Shown piece after piece: positions 7,211 through 14,797 of a stretch of DNA of 26,279 nt. The number at the start of each line of letters is the position of its first letter. Position 1 is the first letter of the stretch. The notes below the pieces were generated by a model, which was not told where the DNA came from, made no database searches, and was given only the letters and a program-made list of their open reading frames with translations. Source of the DNA: CANKHA01 sp040877285 (GTDB taxonomy: Bacteria; Pseudomonadota; Alphaproteobacteria; Rhizobiales; Xanthobacteraceae); NCBI GenBank assembly GCA_040877285.1, contig JBBDNZ010000089.1:1-26279 (forward strand), in the 5' to 3' direction. The position numbers were made by a program, and so were the translations under genes.

Positions 7211-8716
7211 ATGGAGCAACTTGCCGCAGCGTTTACGATGCTGGTGACCACGCCGATCGCCTTCTTCGCGCTCGCGGGGTTGATCTGGGGCTTCGTCGGC
7301 GGCGCCCTGCCGGGCATATCGGCGTCGATCACGATGGCGTTGATTTTGCCATTCACCTTCACGATGGATCCGGTCAACGCGATCGTGCTTCTCTCCTCGG
7401 TCTATATCGGCGCCGAATACGGCGGCTCGATTCCCGCCATCCTCATCCGCACACCGGGCACGAACTCCGCCGCCGCCACGGTGATCGACGGCTATGAGAT
7501 GAAGCGGCAGGGCCGCGCCGGCGAGGCGCTCGGCATCTCACTGTGGTCCGGCGTCATCGGCAGCCTGTTCGGGCTCACGATGCTTGTCATGCTCACCGAG
7601 CCCTTGGCGCGGGTCGCGCTTCTCTTTACGCCCATGGCCTATTTCGCGTTGGGCATCCTGGGGCTCAGCATCATCACGTCGCTGTCGGGCGGCTCGCTGT
7701 TGAAAGGACTGATCGCCGCTGTCCTCGGGGTCATGGTGGCGACGGTCGGCACCGACCCGATCTCCGGGGTCAGCCGTTTTGTCTTTGGGTTGCCGGACCT
7801 GCTCAGCGGCATCAAGCCCATCCTGATCATGATCGGTCTCTTCGCCGTGAGCGAATTGATGCGCCAGTCCGGAATCAAGGGGCCGGAAGGTGATACGACC
7901 GAGAGCGTGCGCGTGAAGCTGCCGAGTTGGCTGACCATGCGCAAAATTGGCAAGGCGCAGGGAATCGGCTGCGTCGTGGGCACTTTTGAGGGCTTGATGC
8001 CGGGAGGCGGCGGCTCCATTGCCGCTTTCTTGTCCTACAACGAAGCCAAGCGCTGGTCGCGCTATCGGAGCGAGTTCGGCCGCGGTTCGGTGGAAGGCAT
8101 CGCGGCGCCGGAAGCCTCCAACAACACCGTGGCGAGCACGGCGCTTATTCCGCTTTTGAGCTTCGGCATTCCCGGCTCCAATTCAACCGCGGTTCTTCTC
8201 GGCGGATTGTTGATCCACGGCCTGCTGCCGGGGCCGCGGCTGTTCGAGCAGAACGCCGACGTGATCCTGGGCCTCTACACCGGCTCCTTTTTTTCCATCG
8301 TCATGCAATTGCTGGTGGGAATCATCATCCTGCCCATCTGCATCTGGCTGGTGAACCGGCCGAGACCCTATCTGGCCGGATTTATTCTCGCCTTGGTCCT
8401 CTCGGGCATTTACACCGTCAACGGCAGCATAGTCGATGTGTGGATCGTGCTGTCCACCGGACTTGTCGGCTATCTGATGGTCCGCAACAATTTCCCCTTC
8501 CTGCCGGCGATCCTCGGCGTCGTGATGGGGCCCATCGTCGAATCGAACTACCGCCGCTCGCTGCTGCTGTCGGCGGGCGATCACAGCATCTTCGTGACCG
8601 ATTCGATCGCGCTCGGCCTGCTGATAACGTCGGCGCTCTTTATCGGCTTCTCGCTGGTGCGCGAGATTCGCGACGCGCGCGCGGCGCGCCAGGAAGCGCA
8701 AGCGGGGATAGCCTAA
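7211..8716 (+). CDS. tctA: tripartite tricarboxylate transporter large permease subunit (TctA)
   Basis: The 501-residue large subunit forming the translocation pathway of the TTT system. It is highly hydrophobic with about 11-12 predicted membrane segments. The conserved glycine-rich motif appears as GGALPGISASITMALILPFTF near residues 30-55. The second repeat has LMPGGGGSIAAFLSYNEAKR, and IAAPEASNNTVASTALIPLLSFGIPGS is the family's best conserved stretch. The gene begins 15 bases after tctB and completes a C-B-A operon. It ends 15 bases before the convergent EAL gene, with no hairpin seen between them. Confidence 0.95.
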   Translation: MEQLAAAFTMLVTTPIAFFALAGLIWGFVGGALPGISASITMALILPFTFTMDPVNAIVLLSSVYIGAEYGGSIPAILIRTPGTNSAAATVIDGYEMKRQGRAGEALGISLWSGVIGSLFGLTMLVMLTEPLARVALLFTPMAYFALGILGLSIITSLSGGSLLKGLIAAVLGVMVATVGTDPISGVSRFVFGLPDLLSGIKPILIMIGLFAVSELMRQSGIKGPEGDTTESVRVKLPSWLTMRKIGKAQGIGCVVGTFEGLMPGGGGSIAAFLSYNEAKRWSRYRSEFGRGSVEGIAAPEASNNTVASTALIPLLSFGIPGSNSTAVLLGGLLIHGLLPGPRLFEQNADVILGLYTGSFFSIVMQLLVGIIILPICIWLVNRPRPYLAGFILALVLSGIYTVNGSIVDVWIVLSTGLVGYLMVRNNFPFLPAILGVVMGPIVESNYRRSLLLSAGDHSIFVTDSIALGLLITSALFIGFSLVREIRDARAARQEAQAGIA

Positions 8717-8731
8717 AGACCGGACATCCGA

Positions 8732-9670
8732 TCAGGCGACGCGCCCCACTGTACTTTCGGACCGGGCCTCGGACTGCTGTCCCCTGCCGTCGGCCTGCGG
8801 TTGCGGTCTGTTCATGCGCTGGCGCAAGAGCCCGAGGAAACGCTCCTGCGGCATCGGCGGGGCGATCAGCACTCCCTGCCCGAAGTCGCAGCCCATAACC
8901 AGCAACGCCTGAAGATCGGGCGCACTTTCAATGCCCTCGGCCACCGCCGCGCTGCCGAAGCGATGCGCAAGGTCGATGGCGGTCTGGCAAATGGCGGCGT
9001 TGGTGGCGTCGGTCGCGCAATTCTTCACGAAGCTGTCGTCAAGCTTGATCTCGGCGAAGGGGAGATCACGTAGGCTGGAGAAGGAAGAATAGCCGGCGCC
9101 GAAATCGTCGATGGCGATGGTGATGCCGCTGACGCGCAACTGCTTGGCAATCTCGTTGGTCTGTGCAATATCGCGGACGATCTGGTCTTCCGTCACTTCG
9201 AGGATGATGCCGGGCCAGTGCTCCGCCTTGGGACGGTTCTCGCGCACGAGAGCAGGAATCGGAAGCTTGAGGAGCACGCTGACCGGCACGTTGATGGCCA
9301 GGTGCAGGTTGAATCCGGCGTCATCAAACATGGACCAGGTGCGTAGCGTGGACAGCAGCGCGTGCTCTGCCAGCATTGCCAAACTTTCATCGTCAACGCC
9401 GGGCAAAAAGCTTGCCGGCAGCAGAACGCCGAGCGCCGGATGCCGGATGCGCGCCAAGGCCTCCGCCCCGGCGAGACATTTCCGCTTCAGATCGATCTTC
9501 GGCTGATACCAGATCTCGAACCAGTTGTTGCGCAGCGCCTCTGCAATTTCGATGCGAGGGCGGCCATTGGGCAACATGGAATCGACGAGCGCGCGGCGCT
9601 CGGTCTCGTCAAGATTTTTCATAGGGTCGGACAAACGTTGTAGCTCGTCAGCCGGGTCGCGCGCCGTCAT
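8732..9670 (-). CDS. EAL-domain cyclic-di-GMP phosphodiesterase, stand-alone
   Basis: A 312-residue soluble EAL protein expected to hydrolyse c-di-GMP to pGpG. The EAL domain spans about residues 42-288 after a short helical N-terminus. Residues that bind metal and substrate appear intact: Glu70 in EALAR, Asn127 in AINVP, Glu158 in ILEVTE, Asp188/Asp189 in IDDFGAG, Lys209 in IKLDDS, Glu245/Glu248 in AEGIE and Gln265 in GQG. The usual IDRSF of loop 6 reads LDDSF. There is no GGDEF, PAS, receiver or membrane segment, so any sensory input must come from a partner. The ATG at 9670 is preceded by GAGG at a normal distance. It is convergent with tctA. The target pathway is unknown; the motA/motB genes 15 kb away are only a loose hint of motility. 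Confidence 0.93.
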   Translation of the reverse strand: MTARDPADELQRLSDPMKNLDETERRALVDSMLPNGRPRIEIAEALRNNWFEIWYQPKIDLKRKCLAGAEALARIRHPALGVLLPASFLPGVDDESLAMLAEHALLSTLRTWSMFDDAGFNLHLAINVPVSVLLKLPIPALVRENRPKAEHWPGIILEVTEDQIVRDIAQTNEIAKQLRVSGITIAIDDFGAGYSSFSSLRDLPFAEIKLDDSFVKNCATDATNAAICQTAIDLAHRFGSAAVAEGIESAPDLQALLVMGCDFGQGVLIAPPMPQERFLGLLRQRMNRPQPQADGRGQQSEARSESTVGRVA

Positions 9671-9782
9671 GAGCGGCCTCGATGATTGATTGCATAGGGC
9701 GATAGTCGCCGGTTTTTGTTAACCAAACGTAATTATCCGGAGATTTGGCGGGGTGCGCCTCGCCAGGCGCAGGGTCATTTCG

Positions 9783-9800
9783 CGGGAACCGCGGTTCCCG
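9783..9800. repeat. perfect 18-bp palindrome behind the copper-chaperone gene
   Basis: CGGGAACCGCGGTTCCCG is self-complementary over its whole length. It lies directly after the stop of the PCu(A)C gene (minus strand) and 113 bases before the EAL start on the opposite side. It has no loop or T tract, so it is a poor terminator and could be a protein-binding site or a small palindromic repeat. Confidence 0.55.
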
Positions 9801-9803
9801 GCA

Positions 9804-10289
9804 TCAATGCGTGTGGCTTACGCCGGCCGGCATGGATGATTTTGCGCCCATGCCCTCGACGGCATATTCAACAGCGACGGTGCCGGCTTTTTCGAAAACT
9901 AAGGTACCCTTGACGCGGGCTCCTTCCACGAGCGGCTTTCGCAATCCCTCGAACATCATGTGCCGCGATCCGGGGGTCAGTTCGACGGTGACGCCCGGTT
10001 TAATCTCCAGGCCGTGCTCCAGCGCCCGCATTTGCATCACGCCACCGTCCATTTTCATTTCATGGACCACCACTCGGTCGGCCGTCGCCAGCGAAGCTCC
10101 GATCAGGCGATCCGGCGCCGTGCCTTGATTGACAATCTTCATATAGCCGGCGGCAACCTGCGCGCCCTTGGGCGTCGCCCTCGCCCAGGGGTGTCCGATG
10201 AGAAGCGAACCCGCCCGGTATTCATGGGCTACGGCCGCGATCGGAAATAGGATCAGTGTCGCCAGGTAAAGAAAAAATCTGCGCGTCAT
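9804..10289 (-). CDS. periplasmic copper chaperone PCu(A)C
   Basis: A 161-residue PCu(A)C/DUF461 protein, which binds Cu(I) in the periplasm and helps deliver copper to cytochrome oxidase. A signal peptide (MTRRFFLYLATLILFPIAAVA) is cleaved before His22. The copper motif is present: His76 in VVHEMK, Met87 in MQMR (the Hx10M pair), then His110 and Met112 in SRHMMF. HPWARATPKGAQVAAGYM near residue 33 is also diagnostic. The C-terminus SHTH adds possible ligands. The upstream in-frame extension of 39 residues would precede the signal peptide, so the ATG at 10289 is used, though its ribosome binding site is weak. No SCO1 or oxidase gene lies adjacent. Confidence 0.92.
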   Translation of the reverse strand: MTRRFFLYLATLILFPIAAVAHEYRAGSLLIGHPWARATPKGAQVAAGYMKIVNQGTAPDRLIGASLATADRVVVHEMKMDGGVMQMRALEHGLEIKPGVTVELTPGSRHMMFEGLRKPLVEGARVKGTLVFEKAGTVAVEYAVEGMGAKSSMPAGVSHTH

Positions 10290-10532
10290 CTTGGAGAGGC
10301 CTTTGGCCGGGGGAAGTTGTCTGCACAAATAAGGCGCGGCAAACGCCAACAAAAATGCCCGAAACCGGCCTCCGGGTACCGAAGAGCGGGCGACCGAGCC
10401 GGACAATATTCTTGATGCTTATGGCGTCAAAATGACGCCAACGGAACCGGAATTTCAACCAAGCCGGAATATCGACGTGGCCGCCAAAGAGCCCGGCCAA
10501 AGTGAACCGATATCGCTTTCGCTTTTATCGCC
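10290..10532. other. intergenic region upstream of the copper chaperone, containing a dyad
   Basis: No gene is supported here. The notable element is the TGGCGTCA-AAA-TGACGCCA dyad at 10422-10440. The region must hold the promoter of the minus-strand copper chaperone. Confidence 0.4.
10422..10440. promoter_or_regulatory. 19-bp dyad, possible operator
   Basis: TGGCGTCA, spacer AAA, TGACGCCA: a perfect 8-bp inverted repeat about 135 bases upstream of the copper-chaperone start. The three-base spacer and lack of a T tract fit a dimeric regulator site better than a terminator. The regulator is unknown. Confidence 0.35.
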
Positions 10533-10655
10533 ATGCTTACCCTTGCCGGCGTATGGATCGCGGAGACGATGGCTTTATGGCAGAAAAATCAGGATTGCGC
10601 TTTCTCGGGCCGGCGCAATTGCGTGGACATCGGCGCGCAGATTCGCGAGCGCTGA
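10533..10655 (+). CDS. small membrane-anchored protein with a QDCxxSGRRNC motif
   Basis: A 40-residue reading frame, MLTLAGVWIAETMALWQKNQ then DCAFSGRRNCVDIGAQIRER. It has one hydrophobic helix followed by a short tail with DC...SGRRNC, two cysteines flanking a basic turn. I recall similar tiny proteins (helix, then QDCVLSGRRNC) in Bradyrhizobium relatives, so I think it is real although its function is unknown. The hydrophobic stretch continues upstream in frame (FAFIA) to a stop at 10503, with no ATG, GTG or TTG between. The start is therefore either the ATG at 10533 or lost: a GTG at 10502 lies in another frame, so a frameshift cannot be excluded. It has no clear ribosome binding site. Confidence 0.5.
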   Translation: MLTLAGVWIAETMALWQKNQDCAFSGRRNCVDIGAQIRER

Positions 10656-10670
10656 TTTTCCCGCGCCAGT

Positions 10671-11177
10671 CTAGGAAGACTTGCCCGTATTTTGCACCGA
10701 AAGCGTGACCGGGGCGAGCCCCGAGAAGCCCAGCGAGCGCGCCGCCGCCGGCGAAAGATCGATGACGCGGCCGCGGATAAAGGGGCCGCGGTCGATAATG
10801 CGTACAATCACCGACCGCCCGTTCTTGCGGTTCGTCACGCGAACCCTGGTGCCGAATTTCAACGTCCGATGCGCGGCCGTTAGACTTTTCGGGTTGATGA
10901 TTTCCCCGCTTGCGCTGCGCCGGCCTTTGTAACCGTAAACCGAGGCAATGCCGCGTTCGACTTTCGGCTTTGTCGTCTTCTGCTGCGCGGCGGTGGGCGA
11001 CTTCTGCTGCGCGGCGGTGGGCGACTTCTGCTGTGCGGCGGTGGGCGACTTCTGCTGTGCGGCGGCGGTCGTCTTCTGCTGCGCGGCGGCCGGCGAGGCG
11101 AAAACCACCATACAAGCGGCGATGAGGCCGGCGACCGCCAGTCTGCCGCCTATTTTGTTGTTCGAACTCCTACCCAC
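10671..11177 (-). CDS. RlpA-like double-psi beta-barrel protein (septal/peptidoglycan-associated)
   Basis: A 168-residue RlpA-family protein. RlpA proteins are lytic transglycosylases or peptidoglycan binders of the cell envelope. A signal sequence (about residues 10-31) ends AAA; residues 32-72 are a low-complexity linker of five near-identical AAQQKxx units. Residues 75-163 are the DPBB domain, with GIASVYGYKGRRSASGE, TAAHRTLKFGTRVRVTN (catalytic His103), VRIIDRGPF (Asp129) and IDLSPAAARSLGF. There is no C-terminal SPOR domain, unlike Escherichia coli RlpA, so septal targeting would differ. The GTG at 11177 was chosen for the GGAGGG 5-6 bases upstream; an ATG at 11225 would add 16 residues. 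Confidence 0.85.
   Translation of the reverse strand: MGRSSNNKIGGRLAVAGLIAACMVVFASPAAAQQKTTAAAQQKSPTAAQQKSPTAAQQKSPTAAQQKTTKPKVERGIASVYGYKGRRSASGEIINPKSLTAAHRTLKFGTRVRVTNRKNGRSVIVRIIDRGPFIRGRVIDLSPAAARSLGFSGLAPVTLSVQNTGKSS
10978..11092 (-). repeat. 24-bp tandem repeat, about five copies, inside the RlpA-like gene
   Basis: Copies begin at 10978, 11002, 11026, 11050 and 11074; the first three are almost identical and the outer ones have diverged. Each encodes an octapeptide close to TAAQQKSP. Near-identity at the DNA level implies recent expansion or gene conversion, so copy number may vary between strains. Confidence 0.9.
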
Positions 11178-11552
11178 GCAACCCTCCGGCACTTTTGAAT
11201 AAGTATAGGGGATCGTAGGGATCAATGGGTGCAGCCTGTAGGCAACAATGGGAAATTATTGCGGCTAGGGTTACCTCGCGTCGCCCGGAGGCCGATTCTG
11301 TCACTTGGCGCGCGCGAGATTGAGGCGGCCCGCGCCAGCGTCGTCGCATCGCCGCAAGATATCCAGCAAGAAAAGTCGGTAGACCCATGATATGGGGTTC
11401 GGCGGCGGACCGCGCCATTGAACTTCCGCTCCCCGTTCGCTATAGGCACAACTGACCTCGCGCAGGGGATCGGCCGACCGTCCGTGTCCGGGATCGGGTA
11501 AGATACGGCTCCACAAGGCTTTCAAAAACTCTATTTCCATCAGAGACTTATC
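11178..11552. other. 375-base gap upstream of the lipid A fatty-acid operon
   Basis: Minus-strand open frames here (for example 11301-11540) have no domain and no ribosome binding site, so I see no gene. The gap holds a good promoter candidate at 11418-11446 for the acpXL operon, and should also hold the promoter of the RlpA-like gene, which I could not place. Confidence 0.45.
11418..11446 (+). promoter_or_regulatory. candidate sigma-70 promoter of the acpXL operon
   Basis: TTGAAC (11418-11423) and TATAGG (11441-11446) are separated by 17 bases, close to the vegetative consensus. The start of acpXL is about 100 bases downstream, leaving a leader of roughly 100 nucleotides. Confidence 0.45.
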
Positions 11553-11834
11553 ATGTCATCGACCTTCGACACCGTCGCCAAGCTCATCGCCGAGACCTGC
11601 GACATTCCCGCCGACACGATCACGCCCGAAAGTCACGCCATTAATGACTTGGGCATCGACAGCCTGGACTTCCTCGACATCGCCTTCGCCATCGACAAAG
11701 CCTTCGGCATCAAACTGCCGCTCGAGCAGTGGACCCAGGAGGTCAATGACGGCAAGGCAACGACGGAACAGTATTTTGTCATGAAGAATCTTTGCACCAG
11801 CATCGACCAGCTCGTCGCGGCCAGGGGTGCGTGA
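11553..11834 (+). CDS. acpXL: acyl carrier protein dedicated to lipid A very-long-chain fatty acid
   Basis: A 93-residue AcpXL. It carries the growing C26-C30 hydroxy acyl chain by a phosphopantetheine arm during lipid A synthesis in Hyphomicrobiales. The attachment serine is Ser37 in GIDSLDFLD. It differs from housekeeping AcpP by its longer C-terminal half with PLEQWTQEVNDGKATTEQYF, a stretch characteristic of AcpXL. It is the first gene of a six-gene operon with a dehydratase, two ketosynthases, an oxidoreductase and LpxXL, matching the known rhizobial order. The ATG at 11553 fits the family N-terminus MSSTFDTVAKLIAE. Confidence 0.95.
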   Translation: MSSTFDTVAKLIAETCDIPADTITPESHAINDLGIDSLDFLDIAFAIDKAFGIKLPLEQWTQEVNDGKATTEQYFVMKNLCTSIDQLVAARGA

Positions 11835-11843
11835 ACCGATCGT

Positions 11844-12317
11844 ATGCAGCTCGACTATTTCCAGCTTCTCGACCGGATCGTCGAACTGAATGTCCAAAAG
11901 CGCACCATTCGCACCGAAGCGACGGTCCCGCTGACGAGCACGATCTTCGAAGGCCATTTTCCAGGCTATCCCCTGATGCCCGGGGTTTTGCTCCTGGAAA
12001 CGATGGCGCAGACCTCAGGCTGGCTTATTATCGCGCTCACACGGTTCGAGCGGATGCCGTTTCTCGCCGCATTCAAGGAAGCAAAGTTGCGCAGCTTCAT
12101 CACCCCCGGCCAGCAGTTATCTATTTCCGCCAAGGTCGAGCATGAAGGCTCGGGGTTTGCGGTGGCCAAGTCCGCTATCAGCGTTGACGGCAAGGTCGCC
12201 TGCGACGCGGAAATCACTTTTCGGGTCGTGGCATTTCCGTCCCCCGAATTTCGCGCCCATATGAAGAGGGAAGCCGCACGGCTCAAATTCCCCACGGGAG
12301 CCGGCGCCGATGGCTGA
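11844..12317 (+). CDS. fabZXL: beta-hydroxyacyl-ACP dehydratase, FabZ-like, lipid A VLCFA cluster
   Basis: A 157-residue hot-dog-fold dehydratase that removes water from 3-hydroxyacyl-AcpXL during elongation. The active-site pair is visible: His38 in FEGHFPGYPLMPGV and Glu52 in LLLETMAQTSGW. Length is normal for FabZ. It starts 9 bases after acpXL and overlaps the next gene by 8 bases, so all are co-transcribed and probably translationally coupled. Its place in the cluster corresponds to rhizobial fabZXL. Substrate chain length is inferred from context. Confidence 0.92.
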   Translation: MQLDYFQLLDRIVELNVQKRTIRTEATVPLTSTIFEGHFPGYPLMPGVLLLETMAQTSGWLIIALTRFERMPFLAAFKEAKLRSFITPGQQLSISAKVEHEGSGFAVAKSAISVDGKVACDAEITFRVVAFPSPEFRAHMKREAARLKFPTGAGADG

Positions 12318-13503
12318 TACTCGCCGCGAGGCGTTGATCACCGGCATCGGCATCGTCTCCTGTCTGGGTGAAGGGCCGCAAGCGCATTGGGAAGCATTGA
12401 CTGCGGCCCGGCCGCATGCCGACACAACGACCTATGCTCCTTTCATCGTGCACCCGATCGCGCCGCTGGAACTCGACAAGCAGATACCGAAGAAGGGCGA
12501 CCAGCGGCAGATGGAGCCGTGGCAGCGCATCGGCACCTATGCCGCGGGCCTCGCGCTCGAATCGGCCGGCGCCAAGGGCAATGCCGAATTGCTTGGGCAA
12601 ATGGACATGATAGTCGCCGCGGGAGGCGGGGAGCGCGATCTCGCCGTGGACAGCACCGTCCTGAGCGGCATCGGCAAGGCGGCCGACCGCGAAGCCTTTC
12701 TCAACGAACGGTTGATGAACGACCTGCGGCCGACGCTGTTTTTAGCGCAGTTGTCGAATTTGCTCGCCGGCAATATCTCTATCGTACACGGCGTCACCGG
12801 CTCCTCGCGGACCTTCATGGGAGAGGAAGCGGCGGGCATCGACGCGCTGCGGATCGCGCAAGCGCGCATCGCAGCCGGCCAGAGCGAGATCGTATTGGTC
12901 GGCGGCGCCCATAACGGGGAGCGCAAGGATCTCCTGATGCTCTACGAATTCGGCGGCTGCAATCTGAAAGACCGCTTCGCTCCGGTCTGGGAGCGCGGGC
13001 CGAAGGGCGGTTTCGCGCTCGGCTCGGTCGGGGCCTTCCTGGTGCTGGAATCGCGCACGTACGCGCAGGCGCGCGGCGCCCAACCGATCGCGGAGGTCGC
13101 CGCCGTTGTCTCCGACCGTTGCAACCGCAAGCCGGGGGGTGTCACGGAGAGCTTGCAGCGCCTGTGGCAGAGCGTGGCGCGGCGGCTGCGGCCCGGACAA
13201 TATGCCGTCATATCGGGCGCCACCGGCGTCGAGCCTGCCACCTCCGAAGAACGGACTTTCCTCGGCGAGCACCCCGAAGCCCCGGTCAGAGCCACGGGAA
13301 CCTACCTTGGCCACGGCATGGAGCCGCAGTTTATTATGAACGTGGCGCTCGCGGCGCTGGCCGTCAGCCGTGCTAGTCTCTTTCCGCCCGGCGACAATTC
13401 GGGGGTGGAGCGTCCCATGCAGGGGCCTCTCTCCCAGGCCGTCGTCACGGGCGTGGGGCATTGGCGGGGCGAGGGCTTGGCGCTCATCGAAGCGGCGGGC
13501 TGA
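12310..13503 (+). CDS. fabF2XL: beta-ketoacyl-ACP synthase homologue lacking the catalytic Cys (chain-length-factor-like)
   Basis: A 397-residue thiolase-fold protein of the KAS family, at the position of rhizobial fabF2XL. The N-terminus EALITGIGIVSCLGEG and the C-terminal GTYLGHGMEPQFIMNVALAALAV are KAS-like, but the nucleophile motif TACASG of its neighbour is replaced by SSRTFMGEE (about residues 165-173), with no Cys. The first catalytic His motif (PHGTGT) reads GATGVEP, so that His is Ala. Only the His in LGHG remains. It should not catalyse ordinary condensation alone. By analogy with KS/CLF pairs of type II polyketide synthases, it may form a heterodimer with the next gene's product and set chain length; this is inference. 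The next gene starts 13 bases after its stop. Confidence 0.85.
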   Translation: MADTRREALITGIGIVSCLGEGPQAHWEALTAARPHADTTTYAPFIVHPIAPLELDKQIPKKGDQRQMEPWQRIGTYAAGLALESAGAKGNAELLGQMDMIVAAGGGERDLAVDSTVLSGIGKAADREAFLNERLMNDLRPTLFLAQLSNLLAGNISIVHGVTGSSRTFMGEEAAGIDALRIAQARIAAGQSEIVLVGGAHNGERKDLLMLYEFGGCNLKDRFAPVWERGPKGGFALGSVGAFLVLESRTYAQARGAQPIAEVAAVVSDRCNRKPGGVTESLQRLWQSVARRLRPGQYAVISGATGVEPATSEERTFLGEHPEAPVRATGTYLGHGMEPQFIMNVALAALAVSRASLFPPGDNSGVERPMQGPLSQAVVTGVGHWRGEGLALIEAAG

Positions 13504-13516
13504 AGGAGAGAGCCAT

Positions 13517-14794
13517 ATGGCATCCAAACGGGACAAGGCGGGACGGCCCATCGTGGTGGTAACGGGCGCGGGCGTCATCACCTCGCTCGGCGAAGGCAAG
13601 GCTGACAATTGGGCGCGAATCACCGCAGGCCAATCCGGGATTCACGCAATCAACCGTTTCGCTACGGACAATCTTAGGACCAAGGTGGCCGGCACCGTCG
13701 ATTACGTGCCGGTGGAGCCCTTCTCGGCGCCGGCCCTTACGGAAGCCCTTGCGGCCAAGGCCGCCGAGGAGGCCGTCGATCAGGCGGACATCGGCTCACG
13801 CGGCGATTTTCCAGGACCGCTTTTTCTCGCCATGCCGCCGGTCGAGGTCGAATGGACGCAGCGTTGCGAAGTGGCCTCCAGTCTCAACCAGGAGACCGTG
13901 AGTTACGACGAACTGCTGCGCGCGAGCGGCGCTGCGCGCTATTCGCGTTATCACGAACGATTCCTGTTCGGCTCCGTGGCCGATCAATTGGCCGAGAAAT
14001 TCGGCACCAAGGGATCGCCGATATCGCTGTCCACCGCCTGCGCCTCGGGCGCAAGCGCCATTCAGCTCGGCATCGAGGCGATCCGCCGCGGAGAGACCGC
14101 CGCCGCCTTGTGCATCGCCAGCGACGGCTCGATCAATGCCGAAACCCTGATCCGCTTTTCGCTGCTGTCGGCGCTTTCAACTCAGAATGACCCGCCGGAA
14201 AAGGCGGCCAAGCCCTTCTCCAAGAACCGCGACGGCTTTGTCATGGCCGAGGGCGCCGGTGCATTGGTGCTGGAGAGCTTCGAATCCGCGCAAGCGCGCG
14301 GAGCGAAGATTTTGGGCGTCATGGAAGGTTGCGGCGAGATGGCGGACGCCTTTCACCGCACCCGTTCGAGCCCGGACGGCAAGCCGATCATCGGCTGCAT
14401 CCGCAATGCGCTCTTGGACGCGGGCCTTGAGCCCGAAGACATCGACTACATCAATCCGCACGGCACCGGCACGCCGGAGAACGACAAGATGGAGTGTCTT
14501 GGCGTGATGAGCGTGTTCGGCGAGCGCGCCAAGCAGATTCCCATTTCCTCGAACAAGTCGATGCTCGGTCATACCCTATCGGCCGCGGGCGCGGTGGAAG
14601 CGGTGTTCACGCTGCTGACTCTGGAGCATCAGCGCATTGCGCCGACAATCAACTACGAGATGCCGGACCCGGCCATTCCGCTCGACGTCGTGCCCAACGT
14701 GGCCCGCGATGCGCGCGTGCGCCATGCCATTTCCAATTCCTTCGGCTTCGGCGGACAGAACGTTTCGCTGGTCATGGCGCGCGAGCCTGCCTGA
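13517..14794 (+). CDS. fabF1XL: beta-ketoacyl-ACP synthase, catalytically complete, lipid A VLCFA cluster
   Basis: A 425-residue KAS II-type condensing enzyme. The full triad is present: Cys175 in STACASGAS, His315 in NPHGTGTPEND and His352 in SMLGHTLSAAGA. It elongates the AcpXL-bound acyl chain with malonyl units, decarboxylating at each step. The start is the ATG at 13517, preceded by AAGGAGAG (13503-13510); a longer frame from 13370 only reads through the previous gene. It lies between the degenerate ketosynthase and the oxidoreductase and corresponds to rhizobial fabF1XL. The oxidoreductase starts 3 bases after its stop. Confidence 0.95.
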   Translation: MASKRDKAGRPIVVVTGAGVITSLGEGKADNWARITAGQSGIHAINRFATDNLRTKVAGTVDYVPVEPFSAPALTEALAAKAAEEAVDQADIGSRGDFPGPLFLAMPPVEVEWTQRCEVASSLNQETVSYDELLRASGAARYSRYHERFLFGSVADQLAEKFGTKGSPISLSTACASGASAIQLGIEAIRRGETAAALCIASDGSINAETLIRFSLLSALSTQNDPPEKAAKPFSKNRDGFVMAEGAGALVLESFESAQARGAKILGVMEGCGEMADAFHRTRSSPDGKPIIGCIRNALLDAGLEPEDIDYINPHGTGTPENDKMECLGVMSVFGERAKQIPISSNKSMLGHTLSAAGAVEAVFTLLTLEHQRIAPTINYEMPDPAIPLDVVPNVARDARVRHAISNSFGFGGQNVSLVMAREPA

Positions 14795-14797
14795 CGG

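Noticed and set aside
10978..11092. CRISPR-like array
   Set aside because: The repeats are contiguous 24-bp units without spacers and are in frame within a coding gene.
12742..13623. 293-residue minus-strand open frame opposite the ketosynthase
   Set aside because: Shadow of the KAS-family gene; no motif or ribosome binding site.
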